From: Tanypteryx hageni
Lineage: Eukaryota > Arthropoda > Insecta > Odonata > Petaluridae
Direction: 5' to 3'
DNA length: 64,000 nucleotides
Assembly (NCBI GenBank): GCA_028673005.1
Contig: CM054120.1
Span: 76,877,533 to 76,941,532 of the forward strand
Shown here: positions 24,101-34,783 of the stretch, one piece after another
Layout of the letters: each line of letters begins with the position of its first letter
Numbering within the stretch: the stretch's first letter is position 1
Program-made: the position numbers and the translations under genes
The notes under the pieces: model-generated
The model's input: only the letters and a program-made list of their open reading frames with translations
Told to the model about the DNA's origin: nothing
Database searches by the model: none

Positions 24101-24181
24101 AGGAGGAGAGAGGGAGAGGAGGAGAGAGTGAGAGGAGGAGAGAGGGAGAGGAGGAGAGAGGGAGAGGAGGAGGGGGGGAGT
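21113..24181 (+). repeat. 3-kb purine-rich satellite, 16-bp unit GATATAGGGAGAGGAG, ~190 copies
   Basis: The array begins with three 20-bp units (GAGTAGAGGAGGGGAGAGGA) and passes into 16-bp units, mainly GATATAGGGAGAGGAG with variants GAGATAGGG..., GATAGAGGG... and GAGAGAGGG.... It closes with GAGAGAGGG units at about 24050-24170. The middle (about 21960-23400) is the most uniform. No frame of the pyrimidine strand contains a stop. Because 16 is not a multiple of 3, all three minus frames stay open for over 1,000 codons and cycle through the same 16-residue pattern. These frames are not genes. Confidence 0.97.
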
Positions 24182-25659
24182 GACAGGGGGCAACAGGATG
24201 GGGAGGCAATACCGAGCAGTATACGGAACGCAAGGAGGGGGAACAATAACGGGAAGCTACATCGGGAGGCAAAGTGAAAGAGGGTAGGCTATGGAGCGGA
24301 AGAGGGCGTTCGGAGAGGAAATGAGAGGAAACGGAAATGGAGAGAAATATGTGGTGAAAGAAACACATGGAGGCGATTCAAATCCAAACTCCTCCATAGC
24401 AAAATGTAATTTATAACTCTTTAGCTATGATAGACATTAGAATACGTTGCGCATTTCGGTTACAAAACAGCCGCCATCAGTGGTGATCCACGTATAGATG
24501 ATTATAAACTACTATCTCAACCGCATATTTAGGTATGCATGAGTGTCGCAGATAGTGAGAAAGAAATAATGTAGACTTCAACCTTAGAGTAAGTGGGATT
24601 TCTGAAATTTCGGCTAAGCAACAACATACAGCCATACTCGGTAAATTACATATAAGCCCACGGCAGTCATGCAAAAGTTAGTATTCGTCCTAAGAAGTTA
24701 TAACCTAAAGTGAAAATTACCGTTTTTATTGAGTAGCCCATATTCGAGGTGCTTGCTTCCAAAGTTTATTATTAATTAATATGCGATACATGTCGATTAA
24801 TTCATAAAACATACAAAGAAATTATTACAAAAACTGAAATGTTGTTACACTTAACTACAAAATGAATTGGAAAAATATTAAGAAGGTATGGTTATGCTTT
24901 TATTATAACGTACCTTATTTCTTAAACAAGCAATGCAGGGCAGTACATGAGATTCAAACTCACAATAAGCCAGGTGCCAGCAAGGAACTTCATACAATGA
25001 ATAACTTAATTAAGAGATCATATGCAGACATTGATAGCGTGGCAGGAAATAATGGAATTGGCGCAATGCTTACTTCGAACAAAAAATTATCATAATTGCG
25101 CTAAAACAAAGAAAAATTGACTAAAAAATTTTACTCGAAATAACGATACTCGGATGCTAGCCTTCGAATCCTGTACTTGACTCCAATGTAACAGATATTT
25201 CAAATTTTAATCCAAGAACAAGGCGAAGATGAATATAGACGAAATAAAAACCATGAAAACAGAAAAGGACCACAGTGAGTAAATTGAACGATCGATTTAA
25301 TGGTAACAACGTGCAATAAAAATGAAAAAATATTCTCTAGAAAGAAAATAGACAGAAAAAAGGAAGAAAACAGAAACCGATGGTGTAACGTAAAACATGT
25401 ACCCCACCAATCGAAAAACTTCTTCATAAATTCATGGCCACCAAAGAGCTGTTACAAAGATATACGCGTCCATTAGAAGATTAGAATCCATCCACTAAAT
25501 TCGCGTCGTAAAAAGCAGCGGCCGATGTTTACAAGTAACTTCGTGCCAAATGCATCATCCATTTCAAACATAAACAGGACAAACTATGTTAGTTTGATAC
25601 TACTGAAGATACGAAAAGTGTAGCGCCGTCAGGAATTGCAAAGATCGAAAAATTATAAC
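24182..25659. other. Non-coding, contains one hammerhead-like motif
   Basis: 24182-24370 is purine-biased satellite edge; beyond that AT-rich and stop-rich, with the motif at 24449-24482. Confidence 0.55.
24449..24482 (-). other. Hammerhead-like motif, copy 1
   Basis: Minus strand reads CACTGATGGCGGCTGTTTTG then TAACCGAAATGCGC. It has the order CTGATGR, stem-loop GGCTG...AACC, GAAA. It matches 48051-48083 closely. Confidence 0.45.
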
Positions 25660-25667
25660 GCGTAGAC

Positions 25668-26442
25668 GAGGGTAGGCAAATATGTTTTAGCCTATGTGCC
25701 AAAATAAGGAAAAAATGTAACATTATCTTGGGCGTGCCGTACTGGCACGATGTAAAATTTACCTATATAGAGCAGTGGTTTTCAACCTTTTTGCCCCATG
25801 CACCCTTTTCACCAAATGTCAGAATGTCATTCCCCCCTTTCCAAGATTGTCTGACTCAAAAGGTGCATTCCAAATAATATGTAGATAAAAAATGAAACAT
25901 TTATCTATATTTTTAATTTAATCTGTGACATGCAATAAAGTGTGATATCTTGTAGATTTTGTACAATCTGTAGAATTGTAGCTTGTATAAAGATCAATAT
26001 TCCAACAGTTTGAGTCTGTGGTCCCAATTCCCCCCCTGAAACCCTAAAATTCCCCCCTGGTTGAGAACCTCGGATATAGAGCGTGTGAAAATTATAAAAA
26101 TATCGCGCCACATGTATATTTTACAACCCCACGTGCATTCATAATTCATAGTAAAGGAGTAACAAACCCTTTGAATATGTCGCTGCGCACCAACCCTTAC
26201 GATAAGTTCATGTAGGCACAATAAAATCAGAAGAGTGCTCGGCAGGGCATGTTTGTCATCCCTGTCATAGTATAAAAAATAAATAAATGTTAATAACTGC
26301 GTTTTGTAATTAACTCCTGCTTATTTACATTAATAAATATAAAAAATGCTATTATTTTTTCGTTGTAGAAATGTTTTCGAATGCCGGCAAAATTTCTTGG
26401 CGTGCCAAATTTGGCAAGCGTGCCACGTAATTGTAATCCCTG
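25668..26442. mobile_element. Outer hAT-like element with exact 8-bp target duplication
   Basis: GCGTAGAC occurs immediately before 25668 (25660-25667) and immediately after 26442 (26443-26450). Termini are GAGGGTAGGCAAATATG and, reverse-complemented, CAGGGATTACAATTACG. Subterminal GGCGTGCC/GGCACG motifs occur at both ends. A complete second element sits inside at 25773-26073. Without it, the element is about 0.47 kb and non-coding. Confidence 0.85.
25773..26073. mobile_element. Inner hAT element with exact 8-bp target duplication
   Basis: ATATAGAG flanks both ends (25765-25772, 26074-26081). Termini CAGTGGTTTTCAACC and, reversed, CCGAGGTTCTCAACC are of the hAT CAGNGGTTCTCAACC type. At 301 bp it is non-coding. 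It must be younger than the element around it. Confidence 0.88.
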
Positions 26443-26450
26443 GCGTAGAC

Positions 26451-28425
26451 ACTCGACGAAATCAATTTCCGAGAAAAGTTAATTTTCAAAAAGTTTTCTG
26501 TTAGAAGTTAGGCGTTACTTATCACTTGTTATTACGCCTACAAAGATTGAGTAAAATAGCAAAAATAAATAAAAAAAGACGCGCTCTATACCACAAAATG
26601 AGACTCAATAGAATTCTTCTAAAAACCAAAACTTTCTCAAAACTAAACTTTTTGAGGCGAAGATTATGAGCGCATAGATTTTTGTAATATATTCCTTTCA
26701 CCTCACAAAGAATTTTGAAAGATGGTAAAGAGTTTGCTAAAAATTTGTACGCAAAGTCAGACATGATCATAAATCATTAACATGCAAATTTTTATTTCTA
26801 GACATTTTTATAAGTTGAACAAAACCTTAATTTTTTAATTTTGATCGGTTTTTTATTTTGACTGCATCGGGATGCGCGAATTGCCAATACAAATGCGACG
26901 GTGATTTTCACTTAATTATCGAGATTTCAGGAAAACGCGGAGACTCCAGGTTTTCGTAAATACACGTCCCGATTCATTGGAAAATTATCGATCTCGTCTT
27001 ACGGCTGAAAGAATTCAAGAATAAGCACTTTAGTATAAAAAATTTAACACTTATCTTAAGTTGCTTCCATAATCGTTTTATTTCCAATGGAGATACTCGA
27101 GGGAGGTAGCTAATTTATCAGTTTTATTATCCTAAAAGTTCTTTTTCTTGAACGCGTTTCGATGATAGACGTAAACCATCGCCCACATCGGACGACCGAT
27201 TGACGCACAATTATAACGATCGCGGAAATAACCAATCAAATCTGAGGAAAAGTTCTAACCGAAAAAACTACCTTCGCCATCGTAGCTCGAACGTGAGGAG
27301 GAAAAGGGGGGCAGCGTACGCGGAAGACCCATTCCCGTAGCGTGTGGTTAATCCAGATTAAAAAGGGGATTTTCTGCGGTCGAAAACCGCAATTTCTCCG
27401 AGCACACACGAGAAATTTGGAGAAGGAAAAAATCACGAGAAAATAGCGAGGGTGAGGGGGGAGGAGAGATGGGAGGGGGGGAATGAGGGAAAAGAGGAGG
27501 AAGAAGAGGCCCATAGTGGACACGCGAGGAAGATAAGCGGCGAGAACGCGGAGTCCACCCCCCCTCATCCCTCACACGGGAAGGTAAAATGCGATTGGGA
27601 CGAGCATAGGGAAGAGGCGTAAGCTCGCCAATACCTCTCCCTTGCTTTTTCACCTTGCTGGTTTCTTAATGCCATTACTCACCGCAAGTCTTAACAGGAA
27701 TGCATTTAATTGATCCCTACCCAAATGTCTTCTCCTACGCCACCCTCACACGGAGGGCAAAGCGATATTTACTCGGGAAAAAATGGCATAAATCCAGACA
27801 AAGAACAACCTTTTGTTCTTCTTGGCCGTAAATCCTATACCTTTTACGTAGATTAACATCTACCGAAGATGTTAATAGGCCAAATGTGGCTTAACTTATG
27901 TATCGTGGATAAGAGGCTTACGTTTGCTGTTTACGAGTGATTTACACTGCCTAATTACGGGTATGTTCTACCGGGGTAAATCACACGGTCGGTGGAAAAA
28001 GTTCCTAAATATTACTTCATCAGGGAAGACTTTTTTTAACACCGTCAAGTTCAACGAAGTAACATGCCCTTAAGAATGACGGAAGGAGATAAGCCGTCAT
28101 TCAACAGCCGATAATTAGATCTACGACAAAAAAGAAATTAAATACACCTTTCCCTCGCTGCGCACGGTACATGTGTTCCTGGAAATGACCGCGTAATGCG
28201 AAACCGTGTTAAGTGAGGTAGGTTAAATACGTTTGGTTACATTTGAGCGCCGTCTTGAGGCCAAAACGCAATAATTCAAACGCGTTGCATTCAGCATAGG
28301 TTCCTTTTATGCTTTTTTATGACCTCTGCGTAGAACTGAAACGTTTTTTTAGCTTTTTAATGCTCTTGAGATGGTTACAAAACCGTGCTAGAGCGAAACT
28401 GAAGGACGTGTAAAACGAGATAGTT
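26451..28425. other. Probable Itpr intron sequence, no exon found
   Basis: No match to the expected next exon motif (CPMNRYSAQ) was seen. Includes the GC-rich patch at 27290-27620. Confidence 0.5.
27290..27620. other. GC-rich, purine-biased patch, no recognised gene
   Basis: The plus strand is purine-rich (GAGGGTGAGGGGGGAGGAG-like) with several CG dinucleotides. Two overlapping minus frames of 101-110 codons arise from the pyrimidine complement. No conserved protein sequence was recognised. Confidence 0.4.
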
Positions 28426-28433
28426 CTTTAAAA

Positions 28434-28725
28434 CAGTTTCTCAACCTAAGCTGCAGGAAATTATCCGCAGCCCACCTATATATCAAGTGTACACATAGGC
28501 AGAAGAAAATTCAATATTGTTGACTAAAAGCAGCGGGTTACTTAAAAAACCAATCAATTCATCAAATTTTCCATTAGTTATTTATTAAGTTTGCTTTTTA
28601 CAAAATATGAAGTTTTCGCTATACTTTTGCGACAGTTTTCAATAATGCTAACGGATCTTTTTTTTCTTTCTTATTTTTCGCGGACCACATCAAATCCTTT
28701 AGCGGGCCCACCGGTTGAAAAACAG
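28434..28725. mobile_element. hAT element, 292 bp, just downstream of the Itpr exon
   Basis: Termini CAGTTTCTCAACC and, reversed, CTGTTTTTCAACC. Flanking octamers CTTTAAAA (28426-28433) and CTCTAAAA (28726-28733) match at 7 of 8. It shares an internal stretch (about 28570-28640, including TTTTCGCTATACTTTTGCG) with the larger element at 43615-44232. It ends about 220 bp before the exon's donor in genomic coordinates. Confidence 0.82.
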
Positions 28726-28947
28726 CTCTAAAAAGAGAACCGCGCTAAAATAGAAAACGTATAAAGCGAAACCGTGCAATCCGAGGGATGCGTGAGACTT
28801 TAAACTCAGACACTGCAATACAAGTGTCGCTTCCGAAAGTGGCAGCACGTGATTTCCGAGTCGCACGCGAAACGCATGCCTCTTCCGGACATAAACCCTC
28901 TTCGGCATCGCACCGTGTCAACAACCGATTAAGTATATTTAAGAAGT

Positions 28948-28953
28948 ACTCAC
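28948..28953 (-). promoter_or_regulatory. Splice donor of the Itpr exon
   Basis: On the minus strand the exon ends ...TTCAGAG and is followed by GTGAGT, a near-perfect U1 donor. This fixes the exon's 3' end. Confidence 0.85.
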
Positions 28954-29024
28954 CTCTGAATTTCTTGGGAGGGTTGTTTAGGTCTCCTGCACCCGGGCAC
29001 ACTACGCTACGGTCGTCTACCAAC
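28954..29024 (-). CDS. Itpr: Internal exon of the inositol 1,4,5-trisphosphate receptor (partial CDS)
   Basis: Read on the minus strand, this 71-nt block is preceded by a pyrimidine-containing acceptor ending in TTTTCAG and followed by the consensus donor GTGAGT. It holds a split first codon (last base G), 23 whole codons with no stop, and a split last codon (first base G). The peptide contains VVDD-like LVDDRS followed by VVCPGAGDLNNPPKKF and R, which I recognise as the start of the suppressor/ligand-binding region of IP3 receptors, just after the ...STLG residues. The phases also fit the family: G completes the Gly codon before, and G starts the Asp codon of the following DCLF. The protein is the tetrameric ER calcium-release channel gated by IP3. 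The insect form reads VVCPEAGDL from memory, so Gly replaces Glu here. Neither flanking coding exon was found in the window, so introns are at least about 29 kb and 35 kb if both lie outside. Family identification is knowledge-based; expression is not shown. Confidence 0.87.
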
Positions 29025-29040
29025 CTGAAAATAGCAACAA
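29025..29040 (-). promoter_or_regulatory. Splice acceptor of the Itpr exon
   Basis: Minus-strand sequence GTTGCTATTTTCAG directly precedes the exon. The polypyrimidine stretch is short but adequate, and the AG gives the only start that keeps the IP3-receptor reading frame in phase. Confidence 0.8.
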
Positions 29041-30839
29041 TAAAATTAACACCAAAATCCCACGCAAGGCCTATTTATATTTATATTCAACCAGACAGAA
29101 TGCAAAAAATCCAGCTAATATCAAAATTATTTCAAAGTCAATTCTTTCAATCGTAACGTCACACTGACTTAAAAGCGAATTATTGAGCTCGTTTTATGAC
29201 TAAATATCAAATAGACATTACGTCTTTCCAATAGCCATAAGAAGGTTAGGAAAACCGTATGCACATTGTATGTGCATGATGTGATGATTCACCGGTACCA
29301 TCACCACTTATGACGGCATCTTCGCAGCCGAAACGCTCATACGGTTTTTCCTCACCTTTTTACATACTGTGTCAATCAGTATAAACACAGCATTTGTCCA
29401 AACGAAATTCGACAAAATGGACAAACGCCAATTAAACGACTAATCAGGGGAGAGAGTGGATTTATTCAAAATTTTGGGCTGCGTTTTTCAGACTTAAACG
29501 CGCTTAAGCCTAATAATAACATCAAATGCATGGAATGACGGTTGTCACAATATCCAAACATATCCAGATTTGACACGAGGCCATATATGATATCGGTTCC
29601 GCCTCAATCAACGAAAGACCATTCCCTCGTGATCAATAAAAGTCAAAGAACGGAGGCATCGAATGAAGAAGTTTTCTTTTTATCAAATATGAATTCCCGG
29701 CATCTTGATCAACAGGTCAAGGGGAAGCTGAACAGGCAATGCACTTAAAGGGCCCGTCCTTGACTTCCCAGATCACGTCCATTAAGTCACTTGATGCTGC
29801 TGGCGAAACGTCTGGCTCTGACAACATGCGCAGCAACAAATAGTTAACCGTACGAACGCCAAATTCTATGAAATTTTACAAACGGCCACAATCGCTTTAC
29901 TGGAAATGTATTAGTCCAGTTAAAAAATTAGTCTCACACTACGTTATAAACACTGATCAAAAAAATGCTAACTTCCTTCAAAGGTTACACACTACTAATT
30001 CCAACATGTTTCTTAATAACATTACAACAATTCTAATCTTAATAATATTAAAGCACATTATCTGGCGATTATTACTTATTTGGTGGAACTATAATGATTA
30101 AGCGGTTATCATCAGCGAAAAAATCACTATTCACTTAATAATTTACAGTCAGAGAAGTTGCAAATTCTATTTTTAAATGAAACGGACGAAATCCGTAACA
30201 AATATTTAATAAGCATGTGAAAATGAATCTGAAATTCCTCATTATCTTCACGATTAACCAAATAATAATGAGTAAGTTTTGTAAATACAGAACGCATGAA
30301 ATAGAGTTAAAATTAAGTTTCCTGGAGAGAATGTATTTAATGATGTCGAAAACAGCGCCAGAAAGCTCTTATGGAGATAATTTTGACGTACTGCATATTT
30401 ACAATAAATCTGTATAATATATTACATACGCCACAAATTAAATCTAAGAGTACAGATCGGGTAATATTTTTATCTATAAGCTTTAGTGTAAATTCTGACG
30501 AATCATATTGCCCTTGTTTAGTCCGCCACTAATAAAGTTCAATTCCATTAATTAAATGAGACATATCTAAATAAAATACCTATAACGTGCGTCACCACAG
30601 TTCACAGTTCAAATTACTTAAGTATGAACATTTCAAGACGCAGCGAGTCGATAAAGCACGTTTGTATAGTGAAATTTAAGTACGGGCAGCACACGTCTTT
30701 TTTAAATTTGGATTTAATCGCATAAAGCATTTTCAATTTTATTTTCCGCATCCGACAGAATGTCGGCAGAGGGAAAACAGGTACAAAATTTGCTGATACT
30801 GCTCATCACGAATCCATACGACTAAAAATGATCCCCGGC
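29041..30839. other. Probable Itpr intron sequence, no exon found
   Basis: AT-rich, stop-rich. A weak inverted pair surrounds 29240-29350 (GGAAAACCGTATG and CATACGGTTTTTCC), giving a possible small inverted-repeat element. Confidence 0.5.
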
Positions 30840-30982
30840 GTCCAAGGCGAGGATCGAACCCATCAAGGGACCGTACTTTTCAGTTTTGCGATAAAAAGTT
30901 TATATAAGAGGACACGCGCGGCCTGTGTTGGGACTGTGAAGTAAACAAAGAATCGCAAGACATCTGACCCACTCGACCAACT
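30840..30982 (-). other. tRNA-like relic with widely spaced A and B boxes
   Basis: On the minus strand, GGTCGAGTGGGTCAGATG (30961-30980) resembles the box A of tRNA-Ser/Leu type. GATGGGTTCGATCCTCGCC, about 110 bases later, is a good box B. The spacing exceeds a normal tRNA and no clear anticodon stem forms. It may be a tRNA-derived short element or a tRNA interrupted by extra sequence. Confidence 0.35.
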
Positions 30983-30989
30983 TAATGGA

Positions 30990-32205
30990 TGGTTTTAATG
31001 AAGAGAAATTCAAATAACGTTCAAATGAAACAAGGGAAATATGAAAGGTAAATAGTTAATGTTACATCAGAACATAACACTCCTCTTGAGTAAAAATAAA
31101 TCAATATGAACATTTTTACTTGAGTTAAAAGACCAATTGATAAAAAAGACGACGCTAAAGGCATACTAATTGTGTAAAATCTATAAATTAAAACTCATCT
31201 ATATATGGAATGGTATTTTAATGAACCCAACGATCGTGACTGAATGCTGCATAACTCATAACTTTTATATCAGAAACTTTTATTAAAACGTCCAAGTATG
31301 AACATTTTATTCGAGCTCTAGGCAGGCGCCCAAACAGAGTGATGCTTATTTTTCCTCGTTAATGCAGAGGAAATTCGAGATAAAACCAGGTAAAATCAAA
31401 GCGAAGTAGACCTTTCCAAAATAATGAAATGCAAGAATTATTTCATTCGTTGCTTAGCATAACACATCCAAAGGTTAACCTGCAGTAAATGATATTTTGT
31501 TCATCCTATATGAAATAGGATAAAGCTTTCAAGCCTGAGATGGCAGCGTATCTCAAGCTTATACTGAAGAGGAAAGCCATTCAAAATTCACCTCTTGACC
31601 TCTAGCGATCTTTGCGCCTGCTATAACATTCCGCCGGGAAAACAACTAACTCCAGATCACGTAGATCAGATTCTATAGATGACAAACATATAAATCTATG
31701 GACATAGGCAAGCAATGTTAAAGATCGATAGCTCGAAAAAATGAAGTATATAACGATGCTGTAGCTTCTCGGTAAATAAAAAATACATGAATGTTATAAC
31801 TGTAATGTTCTCTTGATTCTCGCTGTGCAGCGTCGTCATAAATGAATAACAAAATCGTTGAAGCATATGAATAAATTCAGGAAAGTAACCAAGCCCCAAT
31901 CATTACAAAGGGCAAGGATGGACGAACTGTTTTTAACGATGCTGCGGGATTTAATTCGAGCTGGTTAGATCGCTTTTGCAACATTTAAAGTTTTCGGCTA
32001 CAAATATAAAGAACTGGTAAGAAAAACCTGTAAAAAATAAACAGGTAATCTCACTAACGAAGACCTAATTATCGCCGACAAAAAATCTTTCAATTTATTT
32101 TTAACTTGCACTCCATTTCGGAAGACCAAAAAGAGTATGAACATTATAATTTCGCAAAATTAAGGCATAAATACCAATTAAATATTTAGTCTAACTCTAT
32201 CCAAA
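30990..32205. other. No feature recognised
   Basis: AT-rich non-coding sequence. Confidence 0.6.
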
Positions 32206-32210
32206 GTGGG

Positions 32211-32518
32211 GATGCCGGTGGTGTAGTGGTTAGGACGCTGGCTGTTACTCCTACTCGTAAGGGCATCGGGCACGAATCGCTGCGCAAGTAGGATTTTTTC
32301 CGAGGTCGTCCGGCCCCGTTTGTGCGGCTTAAGGAGACCGCGCAAATTCAGCGTTCCGTCCTTCGGAAGGGACGTTAAGCCGTTGGCCCCCTTGGTGCTT
32401 TTCGTAAAGAGTAGGATAATGCCGATACCGGGTTTCCCTCCTCCATTCTGTATGTCCAGGTGATGACAGTGCAAAATGACCATAGACGGCGACGCACTTA
32501 ATAATCAATTACTACTAC
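32211..32518 (+). mobile_element. tRNA-derived SINE
   Basis: The head (32211-32280) has a box A region GTGTAGTGGTTAGGACGC and a decayed box B GGGCACGAATCGC. The body continues with TTTTTTCCGAGGTCGTCCGG, then CCTTCGGAAGGGACGTTAAG, then CCGATACCGGGTTTCCCTCC. This order I recognise from tRNA-SINEs of many invertebrates. It ends in an ATTACTACTACT tail. It is transcribed by pol III in its source copies and mobilised by a partner LINE; this copy has a damaged promoter. Confidence 0.8.
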
Positions 32519-33770
32519 TCGATACAAAATAATAAAAACCACGTTAATGAGGTATTTATTTCGGAAATTCTCTTAATGGCAAAAAGCTGCTTATATCTGA
32601 AAGTAAGTCACTCAACCCTCATAAGGTTCTCACAAAGAATAAACGTCCAATTAAAACTTCATATTGGCATCTACTTGGCGCCGCCCCGATTTTCATGAAA
32701 GCTTTCTAAAGTAAATATTTATCGCTCTTAACTGCTCTTTTAGTTTTAAAAAATTACCCAAATATGTTACGTGAAGAGTTGCGAGGTCGACCCTAATTCC
32801 TGGGATTCTATAATAAAGGCAAAATGAAAATTGCTCCTCGTGATTAAAATATAGCGCGTTAAAGAGCCATATAATTAAATCAAATTTAAAGAGCCTTTTG
32901 AAATACCGACAAAGAAATTTTAGAAGCGAGCGGTTTATTTTAATTGGATGCCTTAATGAATCCCAGCCCCTTTTATACAACTTTAGGTAGAACAAAAGTG
33001 TGAAATAACGTTACATAATTTTACCCAAAAAGGGTACATATTACGTTTTTCCTCGTCAAGTTATGACCGCCTGATGCAATGAAAGCCATTGTACAAGATG
33101 GGCAGAGTAATTGCGACTAACCCCACAGGCAAATCCTCAGTACCAATGATCACATCCACGGATACCAACACTCCTTACAGCCATCCCAACCCACCGACCA
33201 AATAGTAAAAAAAGAGGAATAACTCCTTCCCAACAATCATGAGGATTATAAGACGCTGATAATACATCAAAGAACAGCTACGCCGACGAATTGTATAAAA
33301 TAATTAATTATTTTTAATCGCTCTTCATAAAACTTTAGCAACAGTGAGGTACATTTAATGAGAACGCTTCCAATACCAAGACGGTTCTTAGTCTTTAAGA
33401 TAGAATCAAATTTATGTGTATACTCTTCACTGATAAAAATAATAAACAAAAACATTTTTATTTATCTAAAAAGAACAAAAAACAGCACAACGTCCAAATT
33501 GCATCGCAGTCTAAATGTAGCAACATAATAAGCATAAATAGCAGCGTCGCAATTAAAAAGAAAACAGGCACCGCGCATTCAATAACCTAATAATATTACC
33601 TTCCAAAATTAAATCATGCGCTAAAAAATTTCACTTTAAAACTGGTATATTCGATATTGAATTAAGTTAATTAAAAATTCCGAAACCACTAAAAATTAAT
33701 GACATAAACTGCACGGTACCCATTATCAGTCAATATTTCAGTCCATTTCGAAAAATTAATTTATATATAC

Positions 33771-33820
<50 letters not shown>

Positions 33821-34783
33821 TTAAATGTTTTTACCAGCGAATAATTCCACAATTCCTTCGACGAAAAAAACATAGCAGGGATCCTCGGTATTAGTTTTCA
33901 AGGGAAATAACTCCCATTATCGTGATTACTTGGATTTAAAACGTTCTCCTTGCTCTAACCCTTATTCGAGCGTAATGTACAATAGAGCACGGTTTCGAAA
34001 GCCCGAAAAAACAGGACCTTTTATTCTTAATCCTCCATCCGAGGGAAGCTCAGAATGCCGAGGAATACAAAAGAGAATCATGAGAGGGTAAAGAAAAATT
34101 CTCAGCCGGACTTCTTTTTTTAAAGCGTTACGTGAAGATAGTCCGTAGTTCCAGAAAGCGAGAGACGCAAACGAAGAAGAGAGAAAAGAAAGGATGAAGA
34201 GAGAAAGAGAAGAGAAAAGAGTACGGGGGTTGAAGACTGCCTTTCTACCGCTTGGCTCGAAAGAGATAGCGCGCTTTCCTCGGGGTACGCTCCCTTCCCT
34301 CTCAAGGCCTCGCCATGCATTTATAATTAATTACCCGGGAGATAATCCCTAGACTTCCCCAGAGCGAGAGAAAGGGTTCCTTCAATCGGAGTGAGGTCCT
34401 TTCCCTGACGGGAGATGCGAATCGAGCGCTTTATCCGCGAGGAGGAGGAGAGAAGGAGTGGAGACAGAGAGAAAGAGCTCCTTATAAGGTCCGGAGATGA
34501 AGAGATGTGTGATGAATGGATTGAGTTCGTTAAATGCTCGCTCGACTGAAGCCGAAAATCCCTGGAACGGGAGGGTTGAAACTGGCATTTACAGAAGGAC
34601 GATTGTGACGAAGATGAGGTTTGATCAGGAACAAAAATTTAAAAGTCTTAAAGGAATCCATATACAACTCAAGAAACGTTTCATGCGAAAAGTTGCGCCA
34701 TCGACCGACACGAAATTAATTTTTAAAAGTCGTCATTTACTTGACTTAATAATCGTTTTCGTAGATTAGTACATGAAAAATAT
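32519..34783. other. No gene recognised; contains the (TA)n run
   Basis: A 100-codon minus frame at 32693-32995 has no recognisable product. 34120-34590 is somewhat GC/purine-richer with frames on both strands. Confidence 0.55.
33774..33815 (+). repeat. (TA)n microsatellite, ~42 bp
   Basis: Uninterrupted alternating A/T run. Confidence 0.95.

Noticed and set aside
21113..24181. CRISPR-like array
   Set aside because: Units are contiguous with no unique spacers, and the genome is eukaryotic.
21005..24368. Three overlapping minus-strand ORFs of 1,062-1,094 codons
   Set aside because: They are readings of a stop-free 16-bp satellite in all three frames; a real gene would not be open in every frame.
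26960..27000. Minus-strand PMNR-like peptide that could be the next Itpr exon
   Set aside because: The following residues (DVYLRK) and the preceding stop do not fit CPMNRYSAQ; chance match.
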